From positions 186,001 to 250,000 of the forward strand of contig JASVEC010000019.1 in the NCBI GenBank assembly GCA_030770535.1: 64,000 nt of DNA, read 5' to 3'. How positions within the stretch are numbered: position 1 is the first letter of the stretch; every line of letters starts with the position of its first letter. The DNA comes from Batkoa obscura. Its lineage: Eukaryota; Entomophthoromycota; Entomophthoromycetes; Entomophthorales; Batkoaceae. Of the stretch, positions 10,263-23,381 are shown one piece after another. The translations under genes were made by a program, and so were the position numbers. The notes beneath the pieces are model-generated. The model was not told the DNA's origin, ran no database searches, and saw nothing but the letters and a program-made list of their open reading frames with translations.

Positions 10263-10890
10263 TAAGATTGGTTTTTAAAGATTAAGATAGATTATAACAA
10301 AGCAGCCCTGTCACGATTGATGTCCCTAGGGCAGTACCCGCCTTTTCATTGAGACCCCCGCTATTAATTATATTTCACTTATTTAGATCTTTCATGTATT
10401 TTTATATATTTTACAGTGTAGAATCTTTAGTTTGATCCCTTTATTAAAATTATTTTATTTAATATCGCTTATTCAAAATAGCTTGTATATATATATATTC
10501 TTGTGCATTTAAAAATCACTTTCAATATACTCAAAAATTATCGCGAAGGTTTATTATTATTTTCAAGACTTTTTAATTATTTATCTATTTATTGTTTTTA
10601 GTATTATCTATTGATATTTATAAATAACATATAAAAGATTAAAAAAGAAATAAGATAACATAAATATCCTAAAGCTGAATCATATGTACAGGCTGATTCA
10701 CTGTAAGTATTGTGTAATACTAAGTTGGTGTTTCTAAAAAAATAAAGTTATTAATAAAATTAGAAACTTTTTTCTATTATTCCATCCTACTTTTATAAAC
10801 TTTATTACCTAGCATTAATTATTTGATGTAAACAATAGCAATCAAAAATTTTATGAATATATACTAATTTAAATTTAAATTAAACAGAAG
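10263..10890. other. Spacer with a GC-rich patch at about 10301-10357
   Basis: A roughly 55-base patch of much higher GC, containing the palindrome CCCTAGGG, interrupts AT-rich DNA. It matches no RNA family I can name, and no long frame runs through it. The rest of the stretch is featureless. Confidence 0.4.
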
Positions 10891-10974
10891 CTCACCTTAG
10901 CTCAGTTGGAAGAGCGATGGACTGTAAATCAAATAGCAATCCATCGGTCCCTGGTTCGATCCCGGGAGGTGAGA
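10891..10974 (+). tRNA. tRNA-Tyr (anticodon GUA) with an 11-nt intron
   Basis: The acceptor stem CTCACCT/AGGTGAG is perfect and has the C1-G72 pair typical of eukaryotic tRNA-Tyr. The D arm is AGCTCAGTTGGAAGAGC. The anticodon stem ATGGA/TCCAT encloses loop C-T-GTA-A, with an intron at about 10928-10938 after position 37. The T arm is CCCTGG-TTCGATC-CCGGG-like. The discriminator base is A. The mature length would be 73 before CCA addition. Confidence 0.94.
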
Positions 10975-11239
10975 GTATCCCCTACTTGATAGGAAATGTT
11001 CAAATTGGTTTAATTTTTTTGTTATAATTTATATTGTAAGTTGATTGCTTTATAGCTACCATTGTAAATTTGTCATTAAATATATAATTTTAATGTTATA
11101 ACTATATATTACTAGGCTAACTACTCGTTTTTATCCATCTATCTGTTAATTATTTTTATATAACATAAGTAATATAATAATAGCTTTTATTCATTTTTAT
11201 AACTGATTGATTGCTTTTCAATCATTTACCAATCTGGTT
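10975..11239. other. Spacer
   Basis: AT-rich 3' flank of the tRNA; nothing recognised. Confidence 0.35.
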
Positions 11240-11309
11240 ACTAACAATTTTTTTGCTCAAATAGTGCTTAAAAGATAGAAAAAGTGATGAAGTCAAAAAA
11301 ACACCTCAG
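11240..11309 (-). mobile_element. MITE-A copy 3, partial
   Basis: The hairpin-containing middle and one end are recognisable (AAAAAGTGATGAAGTCAAAA, then CACCTCA). The other terminus is missing or too diverged. Confidence 0.55.
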
Positions 11310-11680
11310 ATAACAGTATGATTTATTATTATATTTAACAAAACAAAAATACTTTTTAATACTTTATATTATTATTGTTTTTATATTTCTGTTTTTTATT
11401 ACGTTCATGAATAAAAATCTTAAATTTTGAAATTAATTAATTAATATTTTCTATTTTATCTGATGTTTTAAAACTATTATTTTATTGTGAAGATTTTTAA
11501 AACATTATCGATTATATTTTTATAGTACTTACCAAAAGAACCAAAGTTATTATTTAAATTATTATTTGTTAATTTTTGTAAACTTTTTGAGTAAAAGCTT
11601 TAAGTATTTTGTAACTTAATATTTCAGACAAATAATCAAACTAAACTTTGCTTATTATTTTATTATTTTTTAAATACAAA
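11310..11680. other. AT-rich spacer
   Basis: No gene or repeat recognised. Confidence 0.4.
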
Positions 11681-11743
11681 ATGGGGGATGTTTTTTTTAG
11701 TTTCATTACTTTCCTACTTTTTAAGCCCTATTTGAGCGGAAAA
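11681..11743 (+). mobile_element. MITE-A copy 4, cut by an LTR fragment
   Basis: The left two-thirds of the element is present, from ATGGGGGATG to GAGCGGAAA. It then stops exactly where an LTR begins with TGTGAAATATCGC. Confidence 0.65.
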
Positions 11744-11795
11744 TGTGAAATATCGCTGTCAGCCCCATGGTTAATTATAGCATAATAATCTAAAT
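11744..11795 (+). repeat. LTR fragment, Gypsy-type family
   Basis: It begins TGTGAAATATCGCTGTCAGC, close to the end sequence of the LTRs of the 41-49 kb element, and fades after about 50 bases. Confidence 0.6.
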
Positions 11796-11976
11796 TTATT
11801 AAATCTAGTCTTATTTTTATTATTGTATTTCATTTAAAATTTAAAATCAAAATTTATTTTTTATTATTTATTTTTTGTTACTGTGTTTATATTTTTAGAT
11901 TATTTTTTTTAAATTATGTATTAGGCACATATATTATATAAATCTGTTTTTTTTGCTGTATTTTCTAAATTTAATC

Positions 11977-12083
11977 ATATGAGAGTGTTTTTTTTGACTT
12001 CATTATTTTTTCCATTTTCAAACGCTATTTAAACAGAAAAATTGTCAGTAAAATTCTTAAACACAAAAATACATCCTCATATA
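11977..12083 (+). mobile_element. MITE-A copy 5
   Basis: Full length, with ends ATATGAGAGTG and CATCCTCATAT. Confidence 0.72.
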
Positions 12084-12419
12084 TTAAAGACCTATAAATT
12101 TAAAAACTTAAAATTTAGATCAACTTTTAAGAAAATTATGAAATCAATTAGAGCATCCCCATATCTTTTTTATATGATCCGATTCAGTAGAACTCAATAT
12201 AAATTTTCGTTTTGAATAAATGATCAGATAATGAATTTTATTATCATAAATTTACTAGTTTAATATTTAGCTATTCTAGCCAAGATGACGCTTTCAACCT
12301 ATTGTCAACTTAAATTTAGTATAGCCAATCAATCCTTTTTTCAACTATTGAAAAAATAGATAATTCTAAATTCTAAGCTTCTATTAACTTTAAGCAAGCT
12401 TTCAAGAAAATATAAAAGG
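12084..12419. other. Upstream region of CNOT9
   Basis: AT-rich. A lone CATCCCCATAT at about 12152-12162 may be a MITE-A end remnant. A TATAAAAGG motif sits right before the annotated ATG, so the message start is unclear. Confidence 0.35.
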
Positions 12420-13820
12420 ATGAATAACCCCAACCTCTACAATCAAGGGTACGGAAACGAACGATATATGCAAGGATACATGCAAGTACCACCAGGAACA
12501 AATAATGTTGCCAATAATCCTAATTTAGGCAACAATGGCGTACCACCAGGGCATTATGGTATGGTCCAAAACAATGAAGCTTATTATTATAATTCTATGC
12601 AAGGACAGAACCTTCCTTATATACATCCACAATTACAAAATATGCCTATATCGCAAGTAAATCCAATTTCCATGTTAAATCAACATGCACAACAAATGCA
12701 AAGTAATAATATGTATCAGCATGGGGGTAATATTTCTAATTTAAACCCAAAGAACAAAGTATTAGATATGGAAACCTTATTTTCAGCGGTTAATATGTTA
12801 TTGGACCCAGCTACTTGTAAATTAGCTGTTCCCCAATTATTAGAATATAGAGAAGATTATGATATTTTAGGTCCAATGGTTTGGTACTCTTTTGGGGCAA
12901 TGTCGGTCCTAATGCAAGAGATTTTTAAAGCTTATCCTAACTGTTATGGTTCTACATTGGGTAATGAACAGTCAGTCCATATTGGCCATGTGTTAACGTT
13001 GCTTCAGGTGATTGCTACCTGTGAAAGAATTAGACCTTTATTTGTTACTTGTAAGTAGACGTTTCAATTGGTTTTAGCTTTGAAATTGAATTTAATTTTT
13101 TCTAGCTGCCATCCCTCATTTTTTATTACCCTTTTTAACAATACCGAATAAATTACAACCCATTGAGCATATTCGTACAAGCACCCTTGGTGTGTTTGGG
13201 GCTTTAGTTAAGGTAAAGTTATTTTCATTTATTAAATGATGTATGTTATTTATAGTTTTATAACTTTAACTTAGTGTGATGATTTAAAAATAGTTGAGGT
13301 CTTAATCAAAATGGATTTTTTACCTATTGTATTAAAATTAATTGAAACTAAAAGTTATGGAGCGGATTTAACAAAGACGGTAACTATTTATTTTTTATCT
13401 GTATTATAATCTTATTTGTGGTTTATATAATTTGTATTTTAGATTGGTCTTTTTATCTTAGGGAAATTACTAAATCATAAAACAGTGTTCGATTTAGTAC
13501 TCAACTCCCAAGAATATTATTATTTTACAATATCAGGATTATTAGCAGCTACTTCATTTTTAAAAAATGAAAAGTCCTTTAGATTATATAAACAATTATT
13601 AAAAGTATACATCAAATTATGTGAAAGTGCTTAGTAAGCCTTAATTTTATATATATTGAAGGATAATGTACTAATGAATTTTTTTAGTGTTAGAAAATAC
13701 CTTCAACTTCACTTACCAGAATGTTTAAGAGATAATACATTTAGTGAATATTATGAGGAAGATGAATCTACAAGAAATCAAGTACAAAATTTACTTCACC
13801 TTATTAATAGCGAGAAATAA
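12420..13820 (+). CDS. RCD1: CCR4-NOT complex subunit CNOT9/RCD1 (five exons)
   Basis: Exons are 12420-13050, 13106-13212, 13275-13379, 13443-13633 and 13688-13820, giving 388 residues. All introns are 54-63 nt with GT..AG ends, and reading phase is kept across every joint. CNOT9 is a core subunit of the CCR4-NOT deadenylase, and its armadillo-repeat domain binds tryptophan motifs of NOT1 and of silencing adaptors. The Rcd1 domain starts near residue 118 and covers the rest: the DPATCKLAVPQLLEYR-like start, the IGHVLTLLQVIATCERIRP block, HIRTSTLGVFGALVK and the final LPECLRDNTF block are family signatures. Residues 1-115 are a low-complexity Asn/Gln/Met/Tyr-rich extension with no domain, as seen in many fungal homologues. 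An alternative start at a downstream Met within this extension is possible, since a TATA-like motif abuts the first ATG. Confidence 0.92.
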
Positions 13821-14540
13821 GAAAAAGAATGATGATTTTTTTAAATTGTTGATGACGCTTAATGAGTTCGTTTAAAGTTTATTGTCTACCTTCTTTTCTT
13901 TCTCTATTTCCCAATTTTCTTCTTTTTAATATTAATCTACTTTTCTATAATTTAGATTTTTTAAAAGCGTTTACTATTGCACTTTTAATAAAAAGTAATT
14001 TTTTATTTTCTTATGTGGAAAAGTTTAATCAACTTTCTATTATACTATAAAGGCATTACAATTATATATTAAAAGGTAATAATAATAAATATATTTAAAT
14101 CAACGATTTGATGTAAAGACTAAATATAGTGTTGTTTTTATTAGTATGTACTAATTTATAAATGTATCAAATAAAATAAGAACACAAAACTACGAGATGA
14201 TCAAAGTGGATTTATTAATTAGATATACTAAAGTAATTAGATTATCGATTGTACTTATATAACAGATAAGGAAAATAATAAAATACACTTTAAGTCATTT
14301 ATAGAAAGTATTAAAAAAGGTATCCTATAAAAATAGTTCAATTGAAATAAACAAGGTTTCATAAATTATATAATAATATTGAATCAATTGTTTCATTCAA
14401 AAACACGAATTATAGATATTAATGACAATAATAGAAATCATAAAAAAACACATAAATTAGATCGTTTCATCTCAATTTAATCTACTTTTAATAAATAGCT
14501 TCAAACATAATCTGCATCACCATAATCTTTCATCAAAAAC
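13821..14540. other. Intergenic region between convergent genes
   Basis: A 62-codon plus-strand frame at 13862-14050 is hydrophobic, T-rich and unsupported, so it is not called. The rest is AT-rich spacer. Confidence 0.4.
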
Positions 14541-14845
14541 TTATTTTTTAGGTTCTCTTACAATTTGAAATTTATCATGTTCATTTAATACTTTTTGTTG
14601 TTTACCATTAATAACTAACAAAATAAAAATTCATTAGTTAAAACCATTCTTTGACAAAATTAATAAATTGAATTTACTTCGTTGATAAAGTTCATAAGAG
14701 GTTACCATTACTAAAGGTGTAACAACAATAATTGTCAACCATCTATATAAATTAAGGGTTTTATTATATTGGAGTGGATAAAAGGTTGTGAGATAAATTA
14801 CGCTTTGCCTTGTTTTCCTAATGAAGTGATACCAAAGTTGGTCAT
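14541..14845 (-). CDS. Small single-pass membrane protein (60 aa, three exons)
   Basis: I infer exons 14802-14845, 14678-14742 and 14541-14614 on the minus strand, separated by introns of 59 and 63 nt. Both introns have GTAA donors and TAG acceptors, and the second has a CTAAT branch-site-like motif. The spliced frame is 183 nt and encodes 60 residues. It has a short polar N-terminus (MTNFGITSLGKQGKA), one hydrophobic helix at about residues 16-30 (WLTIIVVTPLVMVTS), then YELYQR and a charged tail ending REPKK. This plan resembles small mitochondrial inner-membrane proteins, such as respiratory-complex accessory or assembly subunits, but I cannot name a family. It lies 146 bases downstream of the oligoribonuclease gene, on the same strand. 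Confidence 0.6.
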
Positions 14846-14991
14846 TTTATAATAATAATAATTATAATTAAAAATTAAATCAAGTTTATCTTAATCTTAA
14901 GTTTAATTAATCATCAAAGTTCATTTTAATTGGTTTAACTGGAAATTTAAAAACTAGATATCTTCAATATTAAAAAACGTTATAAATATAA

Positions 14992-15615
14992 TTAATCTTT
15001 ATTAAAAATCATTTTCCTATAAAACTTTAACTCTTCAATACTTTCCAAGATATCATCTAAAGCTCTGTGATTTAATTTTTTCTTTGGTGCCATAGCAGAT
15101 TTTTCTGGTAGCCATCGACTAGTTAATTCCTTAACAACACTAACATCTAAATAAATATGTATATTAAAAATCCTATCATGAAAAAAGATATTCAAAGTCT
15201 CTATAACTAGTTTACCTATGATCCTATAATGTAAAAAGTCAATAATCTTTGGCATATATTTAATTAAAAAAAATTTATCCATATGAACTGAATTTCCTGC
15301 TAATAAAGCAACTTTCTCTTTTTTAATATGCTTCTTCAGAAACTCTGTAATAACTTCCTCAGCTTTAGCTTCTGTAATAGTAGATTGTAATACTTTCTCT
15401 GTTAATCCAGATTCTTTATGATGTGTGGTACACCATTCGTCCATGTTATCTAATAAAGATTTTTCTTGTTTGATGATCAAATTTGGCCCTTCGATAGTTT
15501 GAGTTAAATTATCATCTGTTATAATAACACTTATTTCTAATAATTTATCTGTTTCAATATTTAATCCACTCATCTCACAATCAATCCATACTAAAGGGTC
15601 ATTGATTTCCGTCAT
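14992..15615 (-). CDS. REX2: Oligoribonuclease (REX2/REXO2 family)
   Basis: This 3'-5' exoribonuclease of the DEDDh class degrades very short RNAs, often in mitochondria. The catalytic residues are visible: Asp12 and Glu14 in WIDCEMSG, Asp113 in NSVHMDKFF, and the HRALDD block carrying the catalytic His and last Asp. The 207-codon open frame contains an intron at 15147-15215 (69 nt, GTAAAC..TTTAG). Removing it gives 184 residues and restores the family block HYRII-DVSVVKEL. The intron is a multiple of three and has no stop, so an unspliced message would still be translatable, with 23 extra residues placed before the last catalytic segment. No clear mitochondrial targeting extension is seen at the N-terminus. 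A MITE-A copy lies about 150 bases upstream of the start. Confidence 0.92.
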   Translation of the reverse strand: MTEINDPLVWIDCEMSGLNIETDKLLEISVIITDDNLTQTIEGPNLIIKQEKSLLDNMDEWCTTHHKESGLTEKVLQSTITEAKAEEVITEFLKKHIKKEKVALLAGNSVHMDKFFLIKYMPKIIDFLHYRIIGKLVIETLNIFFHDRIFNIHIYLDVSVVKELTSRWLPEKSAMAPKKKLNHRALDDILESIEELKFYRKMIFNKD

Positions 15616-15765
15616 TTTTCAAAAAAGTCAATTTTTCAGTTTTATTATGGATTTTTAAGCAAAAATTTAAGTTAGCACTTTTTAGTTTGAACTAAAAATC
15701 TTATTTCAATACTAAAATGTAAACATTGCCATTCTGTTTTATTTTGCCTATTATCTTTTTTTAGT

Positions 15766-15869
15766 ATATGGGAGTGTTTTTGACTTCATTATTTTTTCCA
15801 TTTTTTAAGCGCTATTTAAGCGGAAAATTTGCTAGTAAAATTTTTAAACACAAAAATACATCCCCATAT
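15766..15869 (+). mobile_element. MITE-A copy 6
   Basis: Full-length copy between the divergent REX2 and RPN1 genes, with ends ATATGGGAGTG and CATCCCCATAT. It contains the central AAGCGCTATTTAAGCGG hairpin core. Confidence 0.8.
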
Positions 15870-16167
15870 TATTATTCAAAACTTCACGTATTTATATCAA
15901 TAAAAATAATCAATGTCCTATACATTAACATTTAATATCTATAATATTACTTCCTATTAGCTAAAAGTTTTAAACCATTCTTTACTAATGTATGAAAAAG
16001 CACTAAAAAATCTTCCAACCAATTAAATTAATAAAACTTCAAAGACATTCCCTTTAAACGAATCAAATTATGGGACTAGCTTTAAGCAATTGAATGATTA
16101 CGTATTTTCCAAGTTGTTAAGTGAAATAAAACCAAGCATTAAGTTGTTTTTTAAGTAAAAATACAAA

Positions 16168-19100
16168 ATGACATTAAAAGAAAGTGAGATCAAGGAGACT
16201 AACGCTAAGTCAAAAAATGACTCTAAAAAAGAAGTTAAAGAAGAAGTAGATGAATTAAGTGAAGAAGATCAAGAATTATTAGATTCTTTAACCAAAATAG
16301 TGGAAACTTTAGAAACTGGGAACGATAGTGAACATGAAGCTAGTTTACAAGAGTTACATAAAATCATCAAAACTAGTACCAGTTCAATGACTTCAGTACC
16401 TAAACCATTAAAGTTTTTAATTCGTTTTTTTGTGCGCTTAGAAGAAGTTTATGAAAATTGGTTAGAAGACGATAGTAATAGAAAGGTTTTATTGGCAGAT
16501 GTATTATCTATTATTGGGATGTCTTATGGAAAGCAAGACGATAGGATAGCTTTAAAATATCGTTTATTAGGTTCAGAAGAAGATATTATTTCTTGGGGTC
16601 ATGAATATATTCGTACTTTAGCTTTGGAAATTGGTCAAGACTTAGGGAAAATTAAAGATACATTTACAGACTATGATGAAATTCAAAACCATCATAAAAG
16701 ATTATATCAATTAACTAAACAAATTGTTCCTTTCTTTTTAAAACATAATGCTGAAGCTGATGCTGTGGATTTATTAATTGAATCGGAATATATTAGAGAT
16801 ATTATTGATTTAGTAGATGAAGAAAATTTTAAAAGAGTTTGTCTATATATGAATAGGTAGTATTATATTTTTAAATAATTTTTAAATTTTTTTAATCATA
16901 ATTATTATAGTTGTGCTAGTTATTATCAACCCCATGAAAGGACCGAAGTTTTAAAAACTATTTGTGCTATTTATTTAAAATTCAAAGACTATCCAAATGC
17001 AATGATATTTGCTATTAAATTAGATTCTTATGAATTAATGGAAGAAGCATTTTTAAGTTCAGCCGAGGATAAGTAAATAACAATGTGAACTGTAATAATA
17101 AGTTAATATTAATACGTTTAAATTATAGAGCTGTACAAAAGCAAGTTAGTTATATTTTAGCACGTCAATTTAAAGCTATCGATACTGATGATGAAAGGAT
17201 GATTAGTATCATTACTAATACCTTATTGCATCAAAATTTTGAATATATGGCAGACAAATTAGATTTTAAAGAACCTAAATTACCTAAAGATATTTATAAG
17301 GTACATTTAGAAAATCATCGTGGTGGTTATGGTGGCTCTAACCTAGATTCTGCTCAATTTAATTTAGCTTCTTCTTTTGTTAATGGTTTTGTTAATGCTG
17401 GTTTCTCCAATGACAAATTAGTAGTCAATCCATCAGAACAAGATGACGATTGGATTCATAGAAATAAAGATGATGGTAAGATTATTTAATATACTATACC
17501 TCGTTATAATAGATAATGTAATTAATTCACTGTTTTTTAGGTAAATTAAGTGCAACTGCTTCTATTGGTTTAATTTTACTTTGGAATACGGATGAAGCTT
17601 TTGCTACTATTGATAGATACACTTATTCCGATGATCCTTATATTAAAGTAAGTATTTGATTATAATATTTATTACTAATCATAGTATTAATGTATTATTA
17701 TAAATAGGCAGGTGCTTTCTTAGGTATGGGGATGGCATGTAATCGACTTAGACTTGAATCAGATCCAGCACTTGCTCTTTTAGGTGAACATGTTAATTCA
17801 AATGATTTTTATTTAAGAATGGCTTGTATTATGGGGTAATTTGAATAACAATGATATATTATATCATATTAATATATTGTCATCTAGTCTTGGTTTAGCA
17901 TATACTGGTTCTGATAACCCTGGATTAACTGAATTATTGAGTCCTTTAGTAAATGATCCAAATAGTGATATAACTGTTGCCTCATTAGCTGCCTTGTCTT
18001 TAGGTTTAAATAATGTTGGACAATGCCATAATGATGATGTTACTGGACCCATTTTACAAACTTTAATGGAAAGACCAGCTGAAGACTTAGATTCTCCATT
18101 TTGTCGTTTTATGGGACTTGGATTAGCCTTAGCTTTCTTGGGTAAACCCGAAAAAATTGAATCCATTTGTGAAACCATTCGTGCAATTTCTCATCCAGTC
18201 GGTAACGCTTTCCTTAATTTACTTAATGCTTGTGCTTATGCAGGTAGGTTAATTATTTTGATATTTGTATACTATTCGATACTAACATAATATCATAGGC
18301 ACTGGTGATGTAGATATTATTCAAAGTTTATTGAATGAATGTAATGAACATATTGATCCTAAAAAAGATAGTGATCTTCATCAAGTATTTGCTGTATTAG
18401 GTATGGCTTTAGTAGCTTTAGGTGAAGATATTGGCTCTGAAATGGTATTAAGAATCTTTGGTCATTTGGTAATTACTATATTATATTATATTAACATAGT
18501 AAATAACTTATCTATAATAGATGCATTATGGAGAACCTGTAATCCGTCGTACTGTACCATTAGCCCTTGGACTTTTATGTGCTTCTAATCCAAAGCTTAA
18601 TGTCTTAGATAATTTAAGTAAATATTCTCATGATAATGACTTGGATGTTGCCCTCAATGCTATATTTGCTATGGGATTAGTAGGTGCAGGTACCAATAAT
18701 GCTCGTATTGCTCAAATGTTACGTCAATTAGCTGTCTATTATGCTAAAGAAAATAATTGTCTATTTATGGTTCGTATTGCTCAGGTAAGTTTTGTTAATC
18801 ATTAGTATTGTGGAAGGGGTATTTAACTTTTGATTTCAATATATAGGGCTTAGTTTATATGGGTAAAGGAACGATGAGTCTTCATCCATTCCATACGGAT
18901 CGTAATATCTTATCTTCTAATGCTTTAACTGGTTTATTAGCCTGTTTACTTGCTTTTACCGATTCCAAAAATTTAATACTAGATCAAGCAAAACATTTCT
19001 TATATTATTTAGTGACTGCCATGTATCCAAGATTTTTGATTACAGTTGATGAAGAAGGAGAACATATTGAAACTACAGTAAGAGTTGGACAAGCAGTTGA

Positions 19101-19293
19101 TACCGTTGGACAAGCAGGTAATCCAAAAACTATAACTGGGTTTCAAACACATGAAACACCAGTTTTATTATCGTATGGTGAAAGAGCTGAATTGGCTACA
19201 GATGAATATATTCCAGTTAAAAGTATACTCGAAGGTGTCGTTATCTTAAAGAAAAATCCAAATTTCATACCTGAAGTTAAAGCGGAGAAATAA
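16168..19293 (+). CDS. RPN1: 26S proteasome regulatory subunit RPN1/PSMD2 (nine exons)
   Basis: Exons are 16168-16856, 16911-17072, 17129-17475, 17541-17647, 17708-17835, 17888-18243, 18299-18468, 18521-18784 and 18847-19293. The spliced frame is 2670 nt, or 889 residues, close to the usual ~900-990. All eight introns are 52-65 nt with GT..AG ends, and phase is kept throughout. RPN1 is the largest base subunit of the 19S particle. Its toroid of proteasome/cyclosome repeats docks ubiquitin shuttle factors and the deubiquitinase Ubp6. Signatures include an acidic/lysine-rich N-terminus, [19 protein letters not shown], the PC-repeat blocks ([50 protein letters not shown]) and the C-terminal [12 protein letters not shown]. 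Several apparent short frames in the locus are single exons of this gene. Confidence 0.95.
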
Positions 19294-21007
19294 AAAAGGG
19301 CTAATATGATTGATGAGTAAGGGATTATAAATTTAATTTTTAAAGAAATTAAAATAAATGAAAAATTGAGAAAGCTTATTGTTTTTAGTATAGCTTTTTT
19401 TGAATAAATGATCATTTATTAACTATGTTAATAGCAATATTTAAAATTTTGATTAATTATATCTACAAAGGTGATTGATTATAAAGAGTATTTTATTTGT
19501 TATAAGCTTTAAAAATAATTAAGAAATAAATAGCAAAACAAAATGCTCTGTTATTTAGAATTTTAATTTGAATGTTAGATTTTTTGGGCAAATACAAGAT
19601 GGTAGAGGTATAGTACTGGCTTTGTGAAACATTTTTACTGCTCAATTATTTTACATTTGAACTATAAAATAGTTTAGTGTTGCAACCAGTAATGTTTGCT
19701 ATTAAGTAATAAATCAAAAACTTATATTAAATGATTTCAATTTTAGTTTCAATAAATAGTATTAAATAAAGTTATATTTGGCACTATAGCCTCTAATATT
19801 TCACTATTTTGCTTCAGAACTTTAAAAAGAGATTTGTACATATTTTAATTTTGGAGAAGTATAACTCCCAAAAGTGTCTTGTCAGAACAGGTTATAGTTA
19901 GATGACTTTTGTTATTTTTAATTTGCACTTGACTTTTTTTAAAATGAACTTGGTGCCTATATCAAGTTTTAAAGTTGCTAAATTCATATTAAAAAAAGTT
20001 AAGCGCAAATTAAAAATAAAAGTCATCATCGCACTGTGCAATTTACCTAGTGTAAGGAAATCTTTTTAAAAATTAAAGTCTTTATTTAAATAAATCAGAT
20101 CACATGTAGTAATTAGCAAAAGTTTAAAAATAAATGTAATTTTCATATGTCTGTCTTTTACAGTTCTTAAACATTACATCCTAAATTACAAACTTTAATC
20201 ATAAATTAATATTTTACTATCAACATCATAATGGAACCTCTAGCGCTTTCAAGCTATTGAATCTCAATATTATCTTTATCTATTTTTAAATCTAATTTAA
20301 AAATTAAAGGTTTAATTTTTGGATTAAACATAACCAATAATGAGTAACTTTTTTAAATATAAGATATCAGTTTACTTTAATTAGTTAGATTACTAATGAA
20401 TATATTATATTCGATTGCTTAATTTTGGTTTTCATATAGTATAATAGATAACATTGTAAGCTTAACATACGAAAGACAAAATGCTCAAAATTTTTTGAAA
20501 ACATTTTCTAGATACAATACTATTTAAGTATAAAATAAAGAACTTTAATTTATTAAAGATCAATAACAATGTTTACAGATTGTTTTATAAATAGTAAATT
20601 ATATTGAAGTATATGATAATGTTAATATACCGAACATGAATCAACCTAAGATTTATTTATAGAATTTTATTTTTTATTCAAAAATTAAATTAAGCTTATC
20701 TATTCTAACAATAAACTAATAGTTTGAGATAAGCAAAAGTATACTTTTGTTCAAGTTATTGGATAAATTTTAATTGCGGTCTAATTTTTCTTTATTCTAT
20801 ATTAATAAATTTCAGTTAAATAAAACTCAAAGTTATTTTTAATATTTATTCTAACAAATTTAATCCTATTTTTAAATTCTTATTCTATTGGTGATAACTC
20901 GATACGTTTTGTTAATTTTTTTAATTTTCTCTGATCTTTATAGAGTGAAGTGGCTTTTAATTGGTTCTGTTTTACAATCCACCAACAGAAGATTGATAAG
21001 AAGGCAA
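19294..21007. other. AT-rich gene-free spacer
   Basis: No gene is supported over about 1.7 kb. A short block around 19575-19605 (GTTAGATTTTTTGGGCAAAT) recurs at about 39936-39965, and may be a minor dispersed repeat. Confidence 0.4.
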
Positions 21008-21080
21008 TGACGTCGACTTAGTTTCAGGGGAGAAAAGGAGATTTTAGAATTCCATGTGTGAATATTAAAACACTATAAAT
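21008..21080 (+). promoter_or_regulatory. GFA1 promoter: CRE-like site and TATA box
   Basis: TGACGTCG at 21008-21015 is a near match to the ATF/CREB site TGACGTCA. TATAAAT at 21074-21080 lies 138-144 bases before the ATG, implying a 5' leader of about 110 nt. Binding is inferred, not shown. Confidence 0.4.
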
Positions 21081-21217
21081 AGCAATTCAAACAAATCATA
21101 ATCCATATTCAATTTTCATTCACTTGTACTAGTTTAGAACTTCTAAAATCAATAGTATAAATACCATTACATTCTCCATTTTAAAATCTTTTTTCTTACA
21201 AAACTAAAACTAACTAA

Positions 21218-23381
<2,164 letters not shown>

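Noticed and set aside
10301-10357. U5 snRNA-like loop (CGCCTTTT) in the GC-rich patch
   Set aside because: The flanking stem needed for U5 loop 1 is absent, so the match is short and probably chance.
13862-14050. 62-codon hydrophobic frame after CNOT9
   Set aside because: T-rich low complexity, with no splice or promoter support.
17864-18178. 104-codon minus-strand frame
   Set aside because: Antisense shadow of RPN1 exon 6.
19143-19415. 90-codon minus-strand frame
   Set aside because: Overlaps the RPN1 last exon and 3' flank on the opposite strand; no domain.
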